DNA from: Callaeas wilsoni
Lineage: Eukaryota; Chordata; Aves; Passeriformes; Callaeidae
Direction of reading: 5' to 3'
NCBI GenBank assembly: GCA_013398955.1
Contig: VWPU01003241.1
Coordinates: forward strand, 172,710-236,709
DNA: 64,000 nucleotides
Shown here: piece by piece, positions 1 to 14,300 of the stretch
Layout of the letters: every line of letters starts with the position of its first letter
How positions within the stretch are numbered: the first letter of the stretch is position 1
The notes under the pieces: model-generated
The model's database searches: none
What the model saw: only the letters and a program-made list of their open reading frames with translations
Told to the model about the DNA's origin: nothing
Translations under genes and position numbers: made by a program

Positions 1-3000
1 AAATGTATGCACTGAAGTCCCTTGGAGCCACAGACAGACCCTTTTCTTATGGGGAATTTGAGCAACAGAATGCAGGGTCCAGTACTTCATCTCATGTGAA
101 ATAAACTGGGTAGCCACAGACACAGACAAACCAAGACCTTCATGAAGTCTCACAAATTTATATGGTTTCACTGCATGAGAGATGTTGCCGACAAAATATG
201 TTTAGGGAAAGTTGTGGGAGTCCAAGATCTGTTTCTCCCATGCACTGGAAAGGGCTGCTTGCTAATGTCTGTGTCACCTTCCACTAATACATCTCTCCCC
301 ATGGTGGCAAGGCAGTTCATTGATGCTATTCCTGCTGCCCGTGTTGTAATCATTTGCTGCTGGTTGTCATCTCCAGAGGCTCAGATGCTCCCAGCTTTAG
401 ACACCCAACAGAGGCAGCTGGGTTGGGAGCAATGTCACCTCACACTCAGCAGGCAGGTGGAAGAGGTGCCAAGTGAGAAGCAGCAGCAGCTGCTGAACTC
501 TCTCGTACTGGAGATGCCTCTCATTCTCCGTCAGGGGCAGAAGCAGCCCGTGGTGACCACACTTCTGACTCAGGCACTCCCTGAAGAAGGATGAGGCTGT
601 CTAATGCAGAGTTTTCTATTTTGTTCGTGCTGAATAATCTTCTTCTGTCCCTTCTTACACCAAGCAATCTGTACACCTGGGGCCTGTTGCCTTATCCTTG
701 CTGCTACACCCTCCTCCACCCTGGAGGAAATTTATAAAGGCATCAATACAATTTCTTAGAGTGAAACAACCCTTAAATCAAGCAAATGCTGGGAATTAAG
801 AGGGGAACTGCTCTCTTTTCATTGCTGAAAAACAAGGAAAACCCTCTCGGTGCTTTCTATTAAAATAGCCTGAAAATAAATTATATGCTGCTCTTATGAT
901 GACAGTCACGAAGATTTATATTATTATTATAAATAATTATATAGTTATTTAAAGTAATTTTGTTATTTGACTTTCAGGGGCTTATCACACAAAGGAACAA
1001 GGGAAGTGACCTGATCTCTCACAGGAAAGATAAAGACACACAAACTGTCTAGCCAGCCACTTCGCTATGCATGGAGAATAAAACCATTTTTATGCAAATA
1101 GAATCTGAGACCAAAAGGTCTTTTTCTTTCACCTCCTTTCTACTTCATTATTAAATAAATCATAAACATGTCACTGGAGACCATATAGAAAGAGGTCTCA
1201 AATGGTAGATGTAAGACCTTTCTGCATTTGTCTATTTTTAATTTCAAAAGGTATTTTGAATTAAAGAAAGAAAGAGAGGGGAAAGAAAGCATAGTGCTCT
1301 TAACATGCCTGATTTCCCAGGAGTACAAACAACCTCTATGTCATTTAGTAATAATACAACAAATTTTAAAAAACAAACACAAAGATATGAAAATTAAACT
1401 ATGATCCATGAACTTAATTGAAATTCGCAGTGTCCAATGCTCTTCAAATTCAAATTACTACCAGACAGTGAATCTTTTTGGCTAATTTATGCAGCTAAAG
1501 TGTGGATGATAACTTCTTCCCTCCCCTTTTTTTTAATTGGAGAGATATTCGTCAGTCATAGTGCTGGAAGTTCTGCACATAAAAGCTGAATAATAATTTG
1601 TCATTTTTCATAGATGCTCCATATCATGTATAGTGCTGAGAGTGCAGTGCAGAAAGTAAGCAGGGAAAATCAAACATCTTTGTGTTGAAGAACAGATCAA
1701 CATTGAATTTGTCTGTCATTTGAGCAAATACCCAAAGGTAAATACGATTGTTTTGTGTCAGAGGTTTTTGGTCTTCAGTAAATGACATTAAATATCCCAG
1801 TTGTAATACAGAATCCTCTGTAGATCAGTCATGTCACACTGAAAATTGAGCACACATGTATGTGTTACCTAAGAGGGCCACGAATTTGGAGCTGGAAGAA
1901 CTAAGTCATTGATATTGTCTACCAAAAAAGCACTTACTTCAGAAGAGATGTTACAGAATAGTTAAGGTTTAGATTACAGAGTTTGTATTTGGCACAACTT
2001 CATTTGGTAGTGAAGTTCTTAGTCCTTGATCTTGTGGATATTTCAGCTCTTAATGTGACCTAAGGAAAAGAAGCCTTTGTCTAACTTGGTTGGGATTCCT
2101 GCAAATGCTGCATTTCAGGGCCATGATGGGTACTCCATGCTCACTGGGAATAGAGATAGAGAGACAGAGATCTGAATGCCTGTGGTGGGACCTGAAGGGA
2201 ATGTGGGGTGTGCTGTGTGAGCTGTGGTGTGAGGGAACCCTTTCCACTATCTCCATGGAGATCTCTGGGTAGTGCGGATCGAGCCATCCACCCAAGGGAG
2301 CACAGGTGATTTGCCTGGCGTGGTAGTCCTGGCAGCAGGCTTATTCAGTGGGTTTGTTTTCCTGACCTTTACCCCTCTGATGGCAATCATTAATCTCCAG
2401 CTCTTCCTCCCCTACTTGTTGGACTGAACAAGCTTGGTGTTCTTCACCTCTGTCAACCAACAGGTTCTCCATCCTGGACATCTGAACAGCAACTGAAATA
2501 CAAGCCCATATACCTGCAAGAGTAACTATCTCTTTCCATTTTGAATCAGGGAGATGCAATGTTTAACCATGCAGGAGTAAGCTGAAGGGTGGCATTTGTG
2601 AGGAGGAAGAAATGTTTAAGGCAGCTCGTATTGTGAACTAGCATGATGGTTTTGGATGGGAAGAAAGGGAAAAAATCCTTTAAAGCTATGTAGGAACATC
2701 ACCAGATACACTATTTGAACTGTTAGTTAATGGCAAAATGAAATATTTCCTACCCATGAAAGTACAAATCATGTATTGAATCAGATTCCAAAGATGATGG
2801 AGTATGATAAGAAATGCCAAAAGTGTTATGCAGAATGCTAACTCCTGTGAGAAAATAAGAAGAGTGCTTCACCAGTGTTGTCATCACATGAACTAGTCAT
2901 TATCACTATGTTCCGTGAAAAAGCTCTGTTTCCACAGCACTTTTCTATGATATACTTTAATTAGAGGAAGGGAGTAAATACCGTGGTGTGAAGAACATCA

Positions 3001-5037
3001 GCTGGGGTTTAAAAAAAAATAAGGGAATATAGCATTTCAGAGTGGGTTGTGTAAAACCACATGCAGGAAAAATACAAAGTTGATGTTCACATACTTGAAA
3101 ATGATCACTGCCACACGACAGCAGCCATTTCCTTTGTGACACAGACACAGCTCAGATCCTTAAATCTGACCACAGCATCATCTCATGGCATCACCCTCAC
3201 TTAGTCACTCTGCTTTTTCTATTCTTCTGCACTTTTCTGCTTCTTGAGCTTTCCTATCTCTTGCTCTGTCTCCAGCCCAGTGGCAATCCCATAGTTAGCT
3301 GTTTTCCCTGCTCCTTTCTCCCACATCACCAGAACCATGAACTTCTCTTCTCGACATCCTCCTCCTCCCCTCAAAATGCCAGTGTCACCTGTGATCTGGG
3401 AAAATATCGAGATGCAGCATCCCCAAACTCACACACCAACAGGAACTGACATCTTTCCTATGTGCCTGTTTTTGCTCCTGGTACTCAATGAGGAAAGCTG
3501 GGTACCAGGCTGCTGTTGTTTTTCAGACAGCTGCCCACATCAAACGCAAGTTTTGTTCCTTTTCCTGTTGTTGGGGCTGAGGGACGCAAACCACACATAG
3601 GCAAGCTCCCAGGAAATTAACCTAGTACAGAATTTACCTGCCTGTGGTGAGGTTAGGCTGCCTGGTCATCAGTGTTACTGATAAGAAGAAACAGCATCAA
3701 TAAATTTCACTGTGAATTTACTTTTTGCCAGCTCATTTTGAATATACTTAAGAAGATAATGTCATAGTAGATTTGATAATTTTAAAGTACTTTTGTTTTT
3801 AATTCCATTCAAATATTCTCAAATCAAACCCAACGTGAAAAACAGCCACTGATATTTAGTGGTCAGACACCAAATTTGTGTGTCGCTGACTGAAACCTCT
3901 AGCAGAAGGTAAGTGCCCCTTTTATCACATCTCTGTGAACTCCTTCTCCTAACTTTTTTTCCAGACAAACAAATTATTGTTTATCTATTGTCATACAGTC
4001 TGTAATTGTTGACTATATAGCTGCTTATGTATGCTATATAGTCATCTTCAGACCTAAAGGAAACAGCATGAAATACTTACTACCTACTTTTGCTTTCTCT
4101 CTCTCTCACACACACACACACAAAACCTCTCATTGCACACATAGAGGTAATTGCTTTGTTAAAACATGCAGCGAGAACCTGTAAATTATGATGGTTCAAT
4201 TTACAGAATGCTGCTCATGGGCTGGTCACCAGACACTGGAGCAGGACCTGGTGTAGTGTCCAAATCCTTGCACATTTCCCTCAACTCTGTTCCTTGTATC
4301 TTTGGCCCATATGGAGTTTGTATACATGTGCTGAAGGAGGATTGTTCAAATTCAGGTTATACCAACTCTAATATTGTCATTTTAAGGAAAACATCCTTCT
4401 GTACTCAACACATCAGTATCTGTTATCCCATCATGCTGCTGAGTGTCTAACACTGAACTGAAATGTATTATCTTCATGGTCTCTTTTAATCAAGTCTCAA
4501 GAATCCTTGGAGCAAATCCTCTGCCACAGATCTGAACCCAGGAAATCGCACTGCTTACTGAAAGGCAATCAAACACACAAGAAGGCTCTGGGTGTTTGCA
4601 TAGCTTCGTGTTCACGTGGGGAAGCACTCCAGGTGCAGCCACAGAGCTGCAGAAGGCAAAGCCAAGCCATAGCTGCTCAACCAGCCATGGTAGGACAGCA
4701 CATACACAGACTTTCAGCAGGTGATGAGAGTAATCTCATGCACAGGATTTCTCTGTCACTGACACATGCAAATATCTGATGTGCAGAGACATCACCAGCC
4801 TCTCCAACAGCTCCTGTGCATGAGTAACTTGGATAACAGCCGGCACAAGCAAGGTGCACTGGCAGGTAAGCACAAGCAAGCACCAGCATGCTGCTCTGAA
4901 GCTATAGTCAGCCTGTCACATATTGAAACCATCTATAAATCCGGCGGATTTGCTGAAATGACAATTTGTGCTGTTTTCGTATTTTTGAAATTGTTCTTAT
5001 TCTTTAGCATGCAGAGGAAAAAGAAGGCACATATTTC
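1..5037. other. TRIM55 3' flank, no gene recognised
   Basis: AT-rich non-coding DNA downstream of the TRIM55 stop, presumably including its 3' UTR. I saw no convincing AATAAA on the minus strand close to the stop. An open frame at 142-594 (+) has no recognisable motif and looks like chance. Apart from the CT/CA microsatellite near 4.1 kb I see no clear element. Confidence 0.5.
4096..4122. repeat. (TC)n(CA)n microsatellite
   Basis: About six TC units run directly into about eight CA units. Confidence 0.95.
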
Positions 5038-5391
5038 TTAACAATTGCTGTTCCCGCCTTGCTGCACGTCGCAGCCCTCTGGGGTGACTCTGGAAGCACT
5101 GACCTTGGACGTCGCTGCAGTGGCATTACTTTCCTTACCACTCCCTGGTGCACTCTCCTCGATTGTTGCTGCTGTCGGGACTTCTGCCTTCTTTGCACTT
5201 GTTTCCAGAGAAACAGGAGTCCCTACTTTCCCCAGCCCACTCACTGGGGTTGAGCTTGGACTGCTTGGCTGCCGTGACTGGGACTTATACCAGCTAGGGT
5301 AAAACAAGGGATCCATGGCTTCTGCTGTGGCCGGCACTTGAGTGTCAGACTCGGGAGTCTGTTGAGAACCACTTGGTGTCACAACAACATC
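5038..5391 (-). CDS. TRIM55: TRIM55 last coding exon found (exon 9)
   Basis: This 354-nt stretch encodes 117 residues and a TAA stop. The conserved anchor is [15 protein letters not shown], matching the [12 protein letters not shown] block of human MuRF2. The rest is Ser/Thr/Ala/Pro-rich and poorly conserved, ending in GGNSNC. The acceptor is CTGATTAAG just before GAT. The human long form continues into a short Phe/Trp-containing tail that I do not see here. Either this bird form ends in this exon, or another donor inside it leads to a final exon that I could not find in 1-5037. Confidence 0.85.
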   Translation of the reverse strand, partial: DVVVTPSGSQQTPESDTQVPATAEAMDPLFYPSWYKSQSRQPSSPSSTPVSGLGKVGTPVSLETSAKKAEVPTAATIEESAPGSGKESNATAATSKVSASRVTPEGCDVQQGGNSNC

Positions 5392-8300
5392 CTTAATCAG
5401 GACAGATAAAGAGAAGAACAAGCAGAGTGCACCACATTACCTTCCTGCTGTAGTCACATTGTTCTGCATGTTGTGTTTGTTATATGTCACTGCAAGGCAT
5501 AGATTTGTCAAACCAACATGATCTGAAAGAATTGCAATCAAAATGCGAAGCAAAAGCAACAATCATTTGAATAACACAGACAAGAGAAAGAAAATAAATG
5601 AACCCAAAAATAGAACAGGAGCATAGAACTAGCTGGGAAGGGCGTGCTAACTGAGAAAGGGGTAAGCAAGAGATTCCTTAATTCACATAAACCCTCAATT
5701 CATTTCTAAAAAATTAAGAAATTCTGCATAAGAGCCTCATGAACCTGTATCAGCCATGACTGACAGGTGTAGGTACCTTCAAATGGCTTGTTGCGTTTTA
5801 GGTTGAGAACACCACTTTTGCCACTGAGTCTGTCGATAAGAGCAGTTGGAATAAGGAGAGAAGCATTTGCCTACGAGCCTTGCCATCAATGCTATAAGCC
5901 AAACACTGTTGCTCTGCCAGGAAGGGGAGCAGCCAGACGAGCTGCACCTCTCTACCTGCGTCAAGCTCTCAGGGTTTCTACACGCACAACCTGCTATCAC
6001 CAGTGCATTTCTGCTTTGCCTTTTTACACCAAAAGCCAAAAGCTCAAATACAGGTATCCCCCACACCACAACACCCACATGCTATGTCTGACTCCATGCC
6101 TGACTGTCTCCTAATGGCATTTTACAATTTCTAGAGCAGCATGCTGCACCTTTCTCACTTTAGCCTTAGAAATTAGAGAATTCATGTTGGTGGCAGAATT
6201 GCTTATGTCTACTTCTTGTTTGCATAAAACCCTACATCAGTTAGGAAACACAAGTGTAGTTAAGCCAGTGCAAATCTTTAAATTTTGCTTAAGTCAGTAA
6301 AGCCTGATTTAAGAGCATCTTTACACAACTAGTGAAAACTCACACATGTTTTTAGATTAAAGAAAGAAGGAATTTATAATATTTATTTTCACTTGTTTTA
6401 CATGGGCAGCTTGCTACAATCAAAGATCGTTTGTGTGCTTTCTTGTTTTCACACAGGCCTCCTCAAATATATTCACAGCAGCCTTTACCCAGCCTTTACT
6501 CAGCAACTTCACTGAGTAAATTGTGTAAGAGAAGAATTTGCTAAGTTAATGGTATGCAAGGCAAACTAAAGTAGCATATGAAGTATATTTTTTAACATAC
6601 ATCTTTTAGAATATGCAGCAACTATGGTCTCATTCTAATCACATTCCCTAAGAAAAGTGTTGGCCTAAAATATTCACACCCTGAACCTATGTGCTGTTAG
6701 GTTATAAGAGGCAGTTTCCTCTCCTGTTTGCTGTATGATATTCCTGCATCTACCTAGACATATCCCAAGGATGATCAGACGAGAAGGCAGCAAGCGACAT
6801 TCACAGAAAACAGATTAGAAGTATAATCTAAAGACTGGTGGTGGAAAGCTTCCTAAATCCAGAGGGAATGCCAAATTCTCTTAGTATAAATATTTTAACA
6901 ATCATCTCATTTATAACAGTTAGTCTGAGTTAAATCACAGCAAGCAGTAATGTTGTGCAAGTTGTAATGCACTTAACTCCCAAATGGAGTGGTTTTTATT
7001 TATAACTTATGTATCCCATATATATCTTAATTTATCTAGCAGGTAATTTTTTGCTTATCAAGTGATACACGCAGAGGTCAAAGTAAAGTTGCATATATGT
7101 GTACTAGGGCAGTAAATAATTTTGCCCTCCAGGGCATCGACTGCCTTAGCCCTGCTCCTGACTTACGGTGCCCAGAGGACACAGGAGAGCATTTTCTGGC
7201 TCTGCCAGGTGCACTCAGCATAGCTGGCAGGGCAGTGGGGCAGCGGAGACATTTACCTGAGCAGCTGGGGCAGCCAGCACTGGTGCTGGAGTGGGTTCAG
7301 CCAGAGGCTCTCCCCCTGCACTCTGCGCTTCAGGGTCCTGCTGAGGTGGCTGTGGTGCTCTCTCCGCCCCTTCCTCTTCCACTTCTTCCTCCTCGTCCTC
7401 CTCTCCTGATGACTCTGTATGGACTTCACCCAAGCCTTCGCCATCCTCTGTCTCCTCCTCTTCTTCTCCCTCCTCCTCTGATAGGACACGTGTAAAAGGA
7501 CAGGTCGAGCACCATGTGAAGATGGCTTCAGTCTTTACATAATTAAAAAGCCATTTGCTATCACATGGCGAAGTCACTGACAATCTACTGCCCGGCAGAG
7601 AGGGTGTTGGTGAGGAGCCTACTCCTACCAGCCTGGACTGGGCACTGCCATGGAGCTGCCAGCAGGAGCTTTGGGGCAGGGAAGACACTGAACGCACATG
7701 CTGCTTAAAATCTCAAGTTGGCCCTTTCCATGGGAAGGAGGACAGAAAATCCTGTCAATGCAGTTATCCTCATGAGGGATGTGCAGTACAGCCCTGCACG
7801 TTTTTGGGAGAGGCTACCTGGGATCTAGCACAATCTGTCATGAAAAAAGTCCTTTTTCCAGTTCTAGGTATATGTTTGTTTTAATGCCATTGAAGCTGTC
7901 ATCATAATTCTTCAGCAGGTCAGTGCTTTGCAATGCACGACTGGAGGTTTGAGATACCAACATGCCTAAATCAGACTGTCAGACTTGGTCAAACCGTTGC
8001 TTTTGTGTCATCTGACACATCCTGTGGTCTGCAGTCGTGGCTCAGGTTGTTTCCAGAGGGAAGCCTCTAGCACTGGATTTTCTTTTGTATAATCACACTA
8101 GTTATCCTAAAAAATGTTAGCTGTTGTTCAGGGCCATCCTAGTACTTCAGAGAAATAAACCTAGATTTGATTATAATTGATACATAATGCCCTGGTTACA
8201 TTTTGGAAAAGAGAGAAATATCTGATTCCTACTCAGTATCATCACGTGAATAACACACTGCTGCTATATAAGAAATTTTGGTGAAGTAAATTACATACCT

Positions 8301-11300
8301 CTTTCAAAATCAATTTCTCGTATTATTTTTTCTTCTCTACTGAGGTTCACTGTGAATTGGTTCATATTTTCATACCCATCTTCTATTTTTTCCATTTGAA
8401 ATCCTTTAGAAGCTTCAGTAATTCTAAAACAGAGATTGGTTATTGGCACTGGATTTGAAGAGAAATTTATAAATTGTAAGTGATTATAAAAAACAAGAGT
8501 CTCAAGTTTAAATACTTACTTTTGTAGCAATGTTTTGGCATTCTGTGGAAACAAAAAAGAAATAACTGACTTCTCAAATGATTCAATTTTTTCAGAGATT
8601 TTATGCATTGAGAAATAATTCTTATACTGGCAGCTTTTAAAAGCACTAATAAGGATTTCATAAGTGACAGCCATGACATCTAGGAATGAGAGGGAATTTG
8701 GATGGTAATTAGTATACAGCTGAGTAAACCTTTCAGTTCTTCAAAGATGTTTTAATTAAAACGTGAATACGATGGGAAATATGCACAGTTGGTAAAAAAA
8801 AAAATGGAAATATTTTTCCTCTTATTTTTGGTTGTGTTTGTGGTGAAAAGCATTTGGTCTGTTACCTTATTTAGTCACAGTAATTATATCTTTTCTATCC
8901 ATAAGGGCATCCTTTTGGAGAGACAAAATTTTATTTGTCCACAAAGAATATTGTACTCTTCAACAGCAATTCTTTGATGAAAGTAAGTAGGGGCTGTTTT
9001 ATTTTGGTTTTGTTTGTGGGTTTTTTTTGGTTTTGTTTTGTTGAAAATGCCCTCCCAGCCTTTAATATAGAGGAATTGCAATCTTGCAAGACAGAAATTC
9101 TACACCAATGAATTCATTGGACAGGCTGCTAATGGTTCCCTACTCACCTCTCTTAAGTTTATAGTAAGAAAACAGAAGAAAAAAAATTATGTAAAGGCAT
9201 AAAACTGTAACTTAGCACATAAATTACTGAAAACTTAATAATTTTGTCAATGTACAAGTGAAAACTATAACTGTCAGAAATTCATGTACACATGAACATA
9301 TTGTCCCACCATGATATTGGTGGGAAAATAAAGATTAGCTGGAAAATGTTTAAATTCCTATTTCTTATATGGGGACCAGAAATTTCTACACAGGATAGTA
9401 TATTTTGGTGCAAATAGCAAATACTCGTGTTCTTGATTTGGATACTATTCACAAGAAGAGTAGTTATTTGTCTGAGCTGATTCAAGTATTTTAAAAATGA
9501 GTTTTTATAAGTGTTCACATGAAGATAATCAAACTCTGAATGGGCCTACAATTGAGAAATGCTTAAATAATATATCAGTAAACCCATCATTCTTTTTCTA
9601 TCTCTATTTATAGACTTTATACCTGCAAAAACACGGCCATTTCTGGTTCTTCCATGAACTGGATTCCTGATTCCACCAGTTTTGACACAGCTTCCAAGTG
9701 ATCCGCATACTTCTTCATCAGGGAGCGGACGTGTTCCAGTTTCTCCTCTTGGGTTCTAGTGATTATTTGTGTCATCTCATTTTTTCTTTCTTCCAGTACA
9801 GAATAGAGGTAATCAAATTTTTCACACAACTCTTCTTTCTGTCGTCTGCAGCATTCCTGTGAATCATTTGGTTTATGTTAAACATGTTATGTTCTTAAAA
9901 GGGTTTCTATTTTTACAGTTACTTGGAAGCATTTTCATCAAAGAAATTCCTCTTTCTGAACAGTGCAAAGGATTCTGAATGACCCCAGAGACTTTTATAA
10001 TTTTCAAAGTCCAAGCTGTTGGAACAAAAGTTTAAAAACTCTTCTCCAACTCTGAGTTTCAAGCCACTGAAAGCCCCCAAACAGGTTATTGTATAACTTG
10101 TGAGTCTGCTAAAAAAAGTAAAAAGGTATTTATGATGTCTGTAGTGATACATCAAAGTCTGCAGAAAAGTAAAAGCTCCCACCGTATTAGCAGCTGGGTC
10201 CATTTGCGTGAACAGAATGGTTTTAAAAGGAGCGAGCATCTCAAACAGCTCTGGAGAATTTTCTTTTTCTACCAGAGTACCTGGAACAATCCTGGCTGGG
10301 CTTGATTTTCACATACGCCCTCTTAGACTCTATTTGGACAAGAGGTGTCCATTTTATTCCATTTACTGTGCACTGAATGAGGTAGCAAAGAAAATGGTGT
10401 GTGACAGAAGCACAAAGACAAGGAGGAGGAATCAGATTCCAGCTGTACGTTCAGTCGCTGATTTTCACATCGTTTCTTGAGACACTTCTATTGTCCCTCC
10501 AACCAGACAACAGCATCTTTCACTGAGTTAGGAGGATGGGTTTGATGACTGCTGCATTGAGCGCTTTCTAAAAAGAACAAGCTGCACTTGTAAAGGAGAA
10601 TTTATGGGGAGGAAATGGGAGACAGATTATATATAATGTCTGAGGTCTACCAAATAGAAGTACTTGAGTCATCTGTGTGCCCCAGGGCATAACCTTATTG
10701 TGGTTAGACCTGGTCATGGATGGTGGTGATTATTTAAATCTCTTTCCTAGGAACTGAGGCTGAATCGATTCCTCATCTTTGTCCCTTGAGGCGTAATGCT
10801 GAGATTCTTGGCAGCACAGGATTATTAACAGTTCCACAGTACTTTTGGAAGTGATAAGACTTATTAGTCACAGCACTTGGCCAGAGAGAATCCCACCTTT
10901 TTCTTGACTTCCAGCCAGACCTCATTCCTATGAGTGGTGATAGTCTGCTCCGTGTCATTCAAAGGAGAAAGCCTTCAAAGTGTACATTTGGCTAAAAATC
11001 ACTGTCTACATGAGAGTGGAGAGAGGACTGAATGCACATCTTGATGCATTGACCCAAGTATCCACCTCTGCTTCCCAATGAGGAGGGCTAGGCTAAACAG
11101 GCACTCCCTGCAGGGGGTGCAGGCTTGTCCTGCCCTTCTGGGAGTCCTTGTCACTTCCCAGAAATTCCTGATTAGTGCAATTACAGGGTGGGGTGAAGGA
11201 AGTTTTCAAACCGAGTAATGGGTTTTGAGTGTCCTTCTATGTTCAGACCTCAAATAATCTTCTCTTCTTCCAGTCCTCTCCTAGCTTTCTCCACATGAAA

Positions 11301-14300
11301 TGTCACTCAGAGCACTTGTAAAACAACCTTAATTTCAAGACAGGTGTGTGCTATCTTTGTCATTTGACACAGGACAAGTGTTAGGGGAAGAAGAGCAAGC
11401 AAGTGGTAGCAGGGTACCCTGAGAGATACTTCCCTGTCTTTAAGCACTAATAGATAATATTTCCTGCCAGCAGATATTACAGAGTTGTGAATCTCAAGAG
11501 TGAGAGTGCAAAGCAGGTTTATAACTGCAAATGCTGAAATATCTCTGAAATATTCTCTTTCTGCATAAAAAGTTCCCATATGAAGTATCTGCCTGATGGA
11601 ATTACTCTAATCAGATTCTGTGTAATGAAAAAGGTTAACAAATACATGACTTTGCATTCTAAAAAGTTCTCAGCCTTTTTGTTTTTTAAAGCACAGCTAC
11701 ATCAAAAAGAAAGGAGTCCTTGCTACTAAGCATGAGTCTAACTGCTTGTTCCAAATGACCTGTATTGACTGGCCTATGGTCTTAGCAATTAAAAAAACAC
11801 TGTAATTTTTCCTTTGTTATTAGACTCATTTACAGAGCTAAACAGAACCCAATTATTTATTATAGTTTTCCAGTATTTAGCATTTTATATTCCTGTCTCA
11901 GTTTGCAGTATAATATGTGAATTAGGTCTACCTTTCAATGGGTTAAAAGCTATATGAGTATTGACTTTTTTTTTTTTTTTCTTTTTTGGTTCTTAAGGTT
12001 GGATAGGAGCGTAGCTAAATGTAGAACTGTAGGCTATTACTTATTCCAGCTAAAAGGAAAGTTATCGTAAATGATCATGTATTTTCTGCTAAAATAGGTA
12101 TTTTTTGTTCTCTGCAAAGTGTTAAGCAGAAAGAAGAGACAATCCTGGACAGTGCTATTTCCATGTGTAAACATTTCTGATTTCCAGCTGTGGTTTCTCA
12201 TCTTCAAGGACAAACTGATGTCAATTCAGACAAAGCTCTTGCATAGTAGGAAATGTCATTTGCTTGAAATGTAACATGGAAGTGCCAAGGTAAGCTCTAA
12301 GATCTGTTTTGTGCAATCTTTGACTTTAAAGGTGAAAAGCCTGATAAAACATCTGAAGGTAAAATGGCTGCATTTTCTTTGGGCTTTGACTTTAAAGGTT
12401 AGATTTTAAACTGAGTGGATGACTCTGAGGAAGCTAGGTTCAGAAACTGATGTATTTTTTAAGGTATTTTTAGCGCAGTGTTTTCTCCATGCTTCAGACT
12501 AGGTGTTTGAAGATTTGTTTCTGGTTCAGCTAGTTCAACTTAAATGAGTGTAAGCTTTTGCTTTTGTATAATTCAAATTTCTGCAGTTAACCTACTTGAA
12601 AGGCTTGTTTCTGTCTGCAAAGTCCTGATAGCAGCCAGTTTCATCCTTGCAATGTGAAGGCTTCCCAACAACAAAGTTCTGACTGCCATTAATGTGCTCT
12701 CTCTTTTACTTGGGCCAATGGTTTTGTGTTCTCTGAAACAAACTCAGACATTTTTTGTTCCTTCTTGACCGGATTTGTGTACATAGATTCTGTAATTGTT
12801 TTTAGTTACTAATTAGGATCTATACATCTTGGATTAACTTCTTTTTGCCTACCATTTCTCCTTTCTGCTCCAGCTCTGAAGGGTCAATATAATTCTGAGG
12901 GATGCGACTCCTTCACTAGATGCTTCATCAAACTCTGATCACAAAATCAATTCACATGAGCTCCTCTCAGCCTGTTGTTCTGTGATACTCAGATTGGTCA
13001 AAGTTGATGTTTATATTTGCTTTGCTGATGCAAAGCTCTCAGAGGAAATGAAAGCCACTTCTACTATTGAATAACACAAAACTAATTCCAACCTTCAGAG
13101 TGACGCCTTTACCAGAAAGTCCAGTAAGAAACCAAACTCTTCTTTCCCATGAACAAAACAAGACTCCTTAAAGGACAACATGTTAAAACACTACTTTTGT
13201 GCAGAAGGCAAAGCAACCAAATACAGAGCGAATACTGATATACCTGTGAACCCTGATGTGCCTACCCTGTGGCTGAGACTAAGACTCTGTTCACTGCACC
13301 TGTCAGACTTCAGACTAATACTGGTCTTTTACAGCTCTAGAATCTGATCTTAGATGTTAAATGAGCTGAGAGTTGATGGCATTTTGGTGGATCTGCTTTT
13401 AACTTCAATGAGATCCTATTCCACTAAGAATATTGAGCAAGACTTGCTGATAGGGATTATCCTTACTCCATATTGCAAATGTCAGAGGTGCTGAGCAGGA
13501 CATATCCTTTGGTTGAGGCAGTACATCTTGATAATGTATAAAGCCACGAGGAATGGTTTAGTGAAACAGTGTGGGAAAGCATTTGGGTAAAGTGAGGTCT
13601 GTTAATGATCATTACCAGAAGATTAAAAATTGCAACGTCACACTGAAATAACTGCATTTAAAGAGGTGGTACCTACCTCAACCGTCTTGCAGGTCTCCTC
13701 CAGCTGCGTGACAATCCCTTGCACTCTGTCATTACTCCCCACCAGGACTGCAATGCCATCACTCAGCTCAGACTAGGCAGTAAGGGGAGAGCAAGCAGAA
13801 GGGTGTTAGGTGCTGTCACACTTCAGGGTGACACATCTAACAGTGGGGAGCAGGAGACAAATAAGCCATACCCAGGATATTACTTCGTCTTTCCATCAGA
13901 ACTGAGAAAAATTGGAGCTTTATGTGCCCACAAGATACCTGCTAGGACATTTGTTTCCTCCTGCAACACACTATGAAAACATTGACATTTTGGAACTTTT
14001 AATGGAGAAGAAACTGTGGTTTGGAAAGAAGGAAGCACTTTGTTCTAGGAAGTTCTTCTAGATCCTTTTTGTCTGAAGTGCTGCTTCAACAGGCCACAAA
14101 TATTTAATTTGGGTTTGTTGAGAGAAAAGACTTCTTCTCTTGAGGGGTTATTTTTTCAGTGTCTGGGTCTAGCCACACCACTGTGGTATTTCCCTGAGGA
14201 CTGTTGCTCTTGGCCTTGGAATGGAGAAGAGGTGGCCCATGGACCTGGAGGGACCAAGGTGTTAAAGAGTCCCTGGCATGCAGGCAGTGGGACTGGGGTT

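Noticed and set aside
142..594. 150-codon plus-strand open frame
   Set aside because: No recognisable domain, signal or splice context; codon content looks random.
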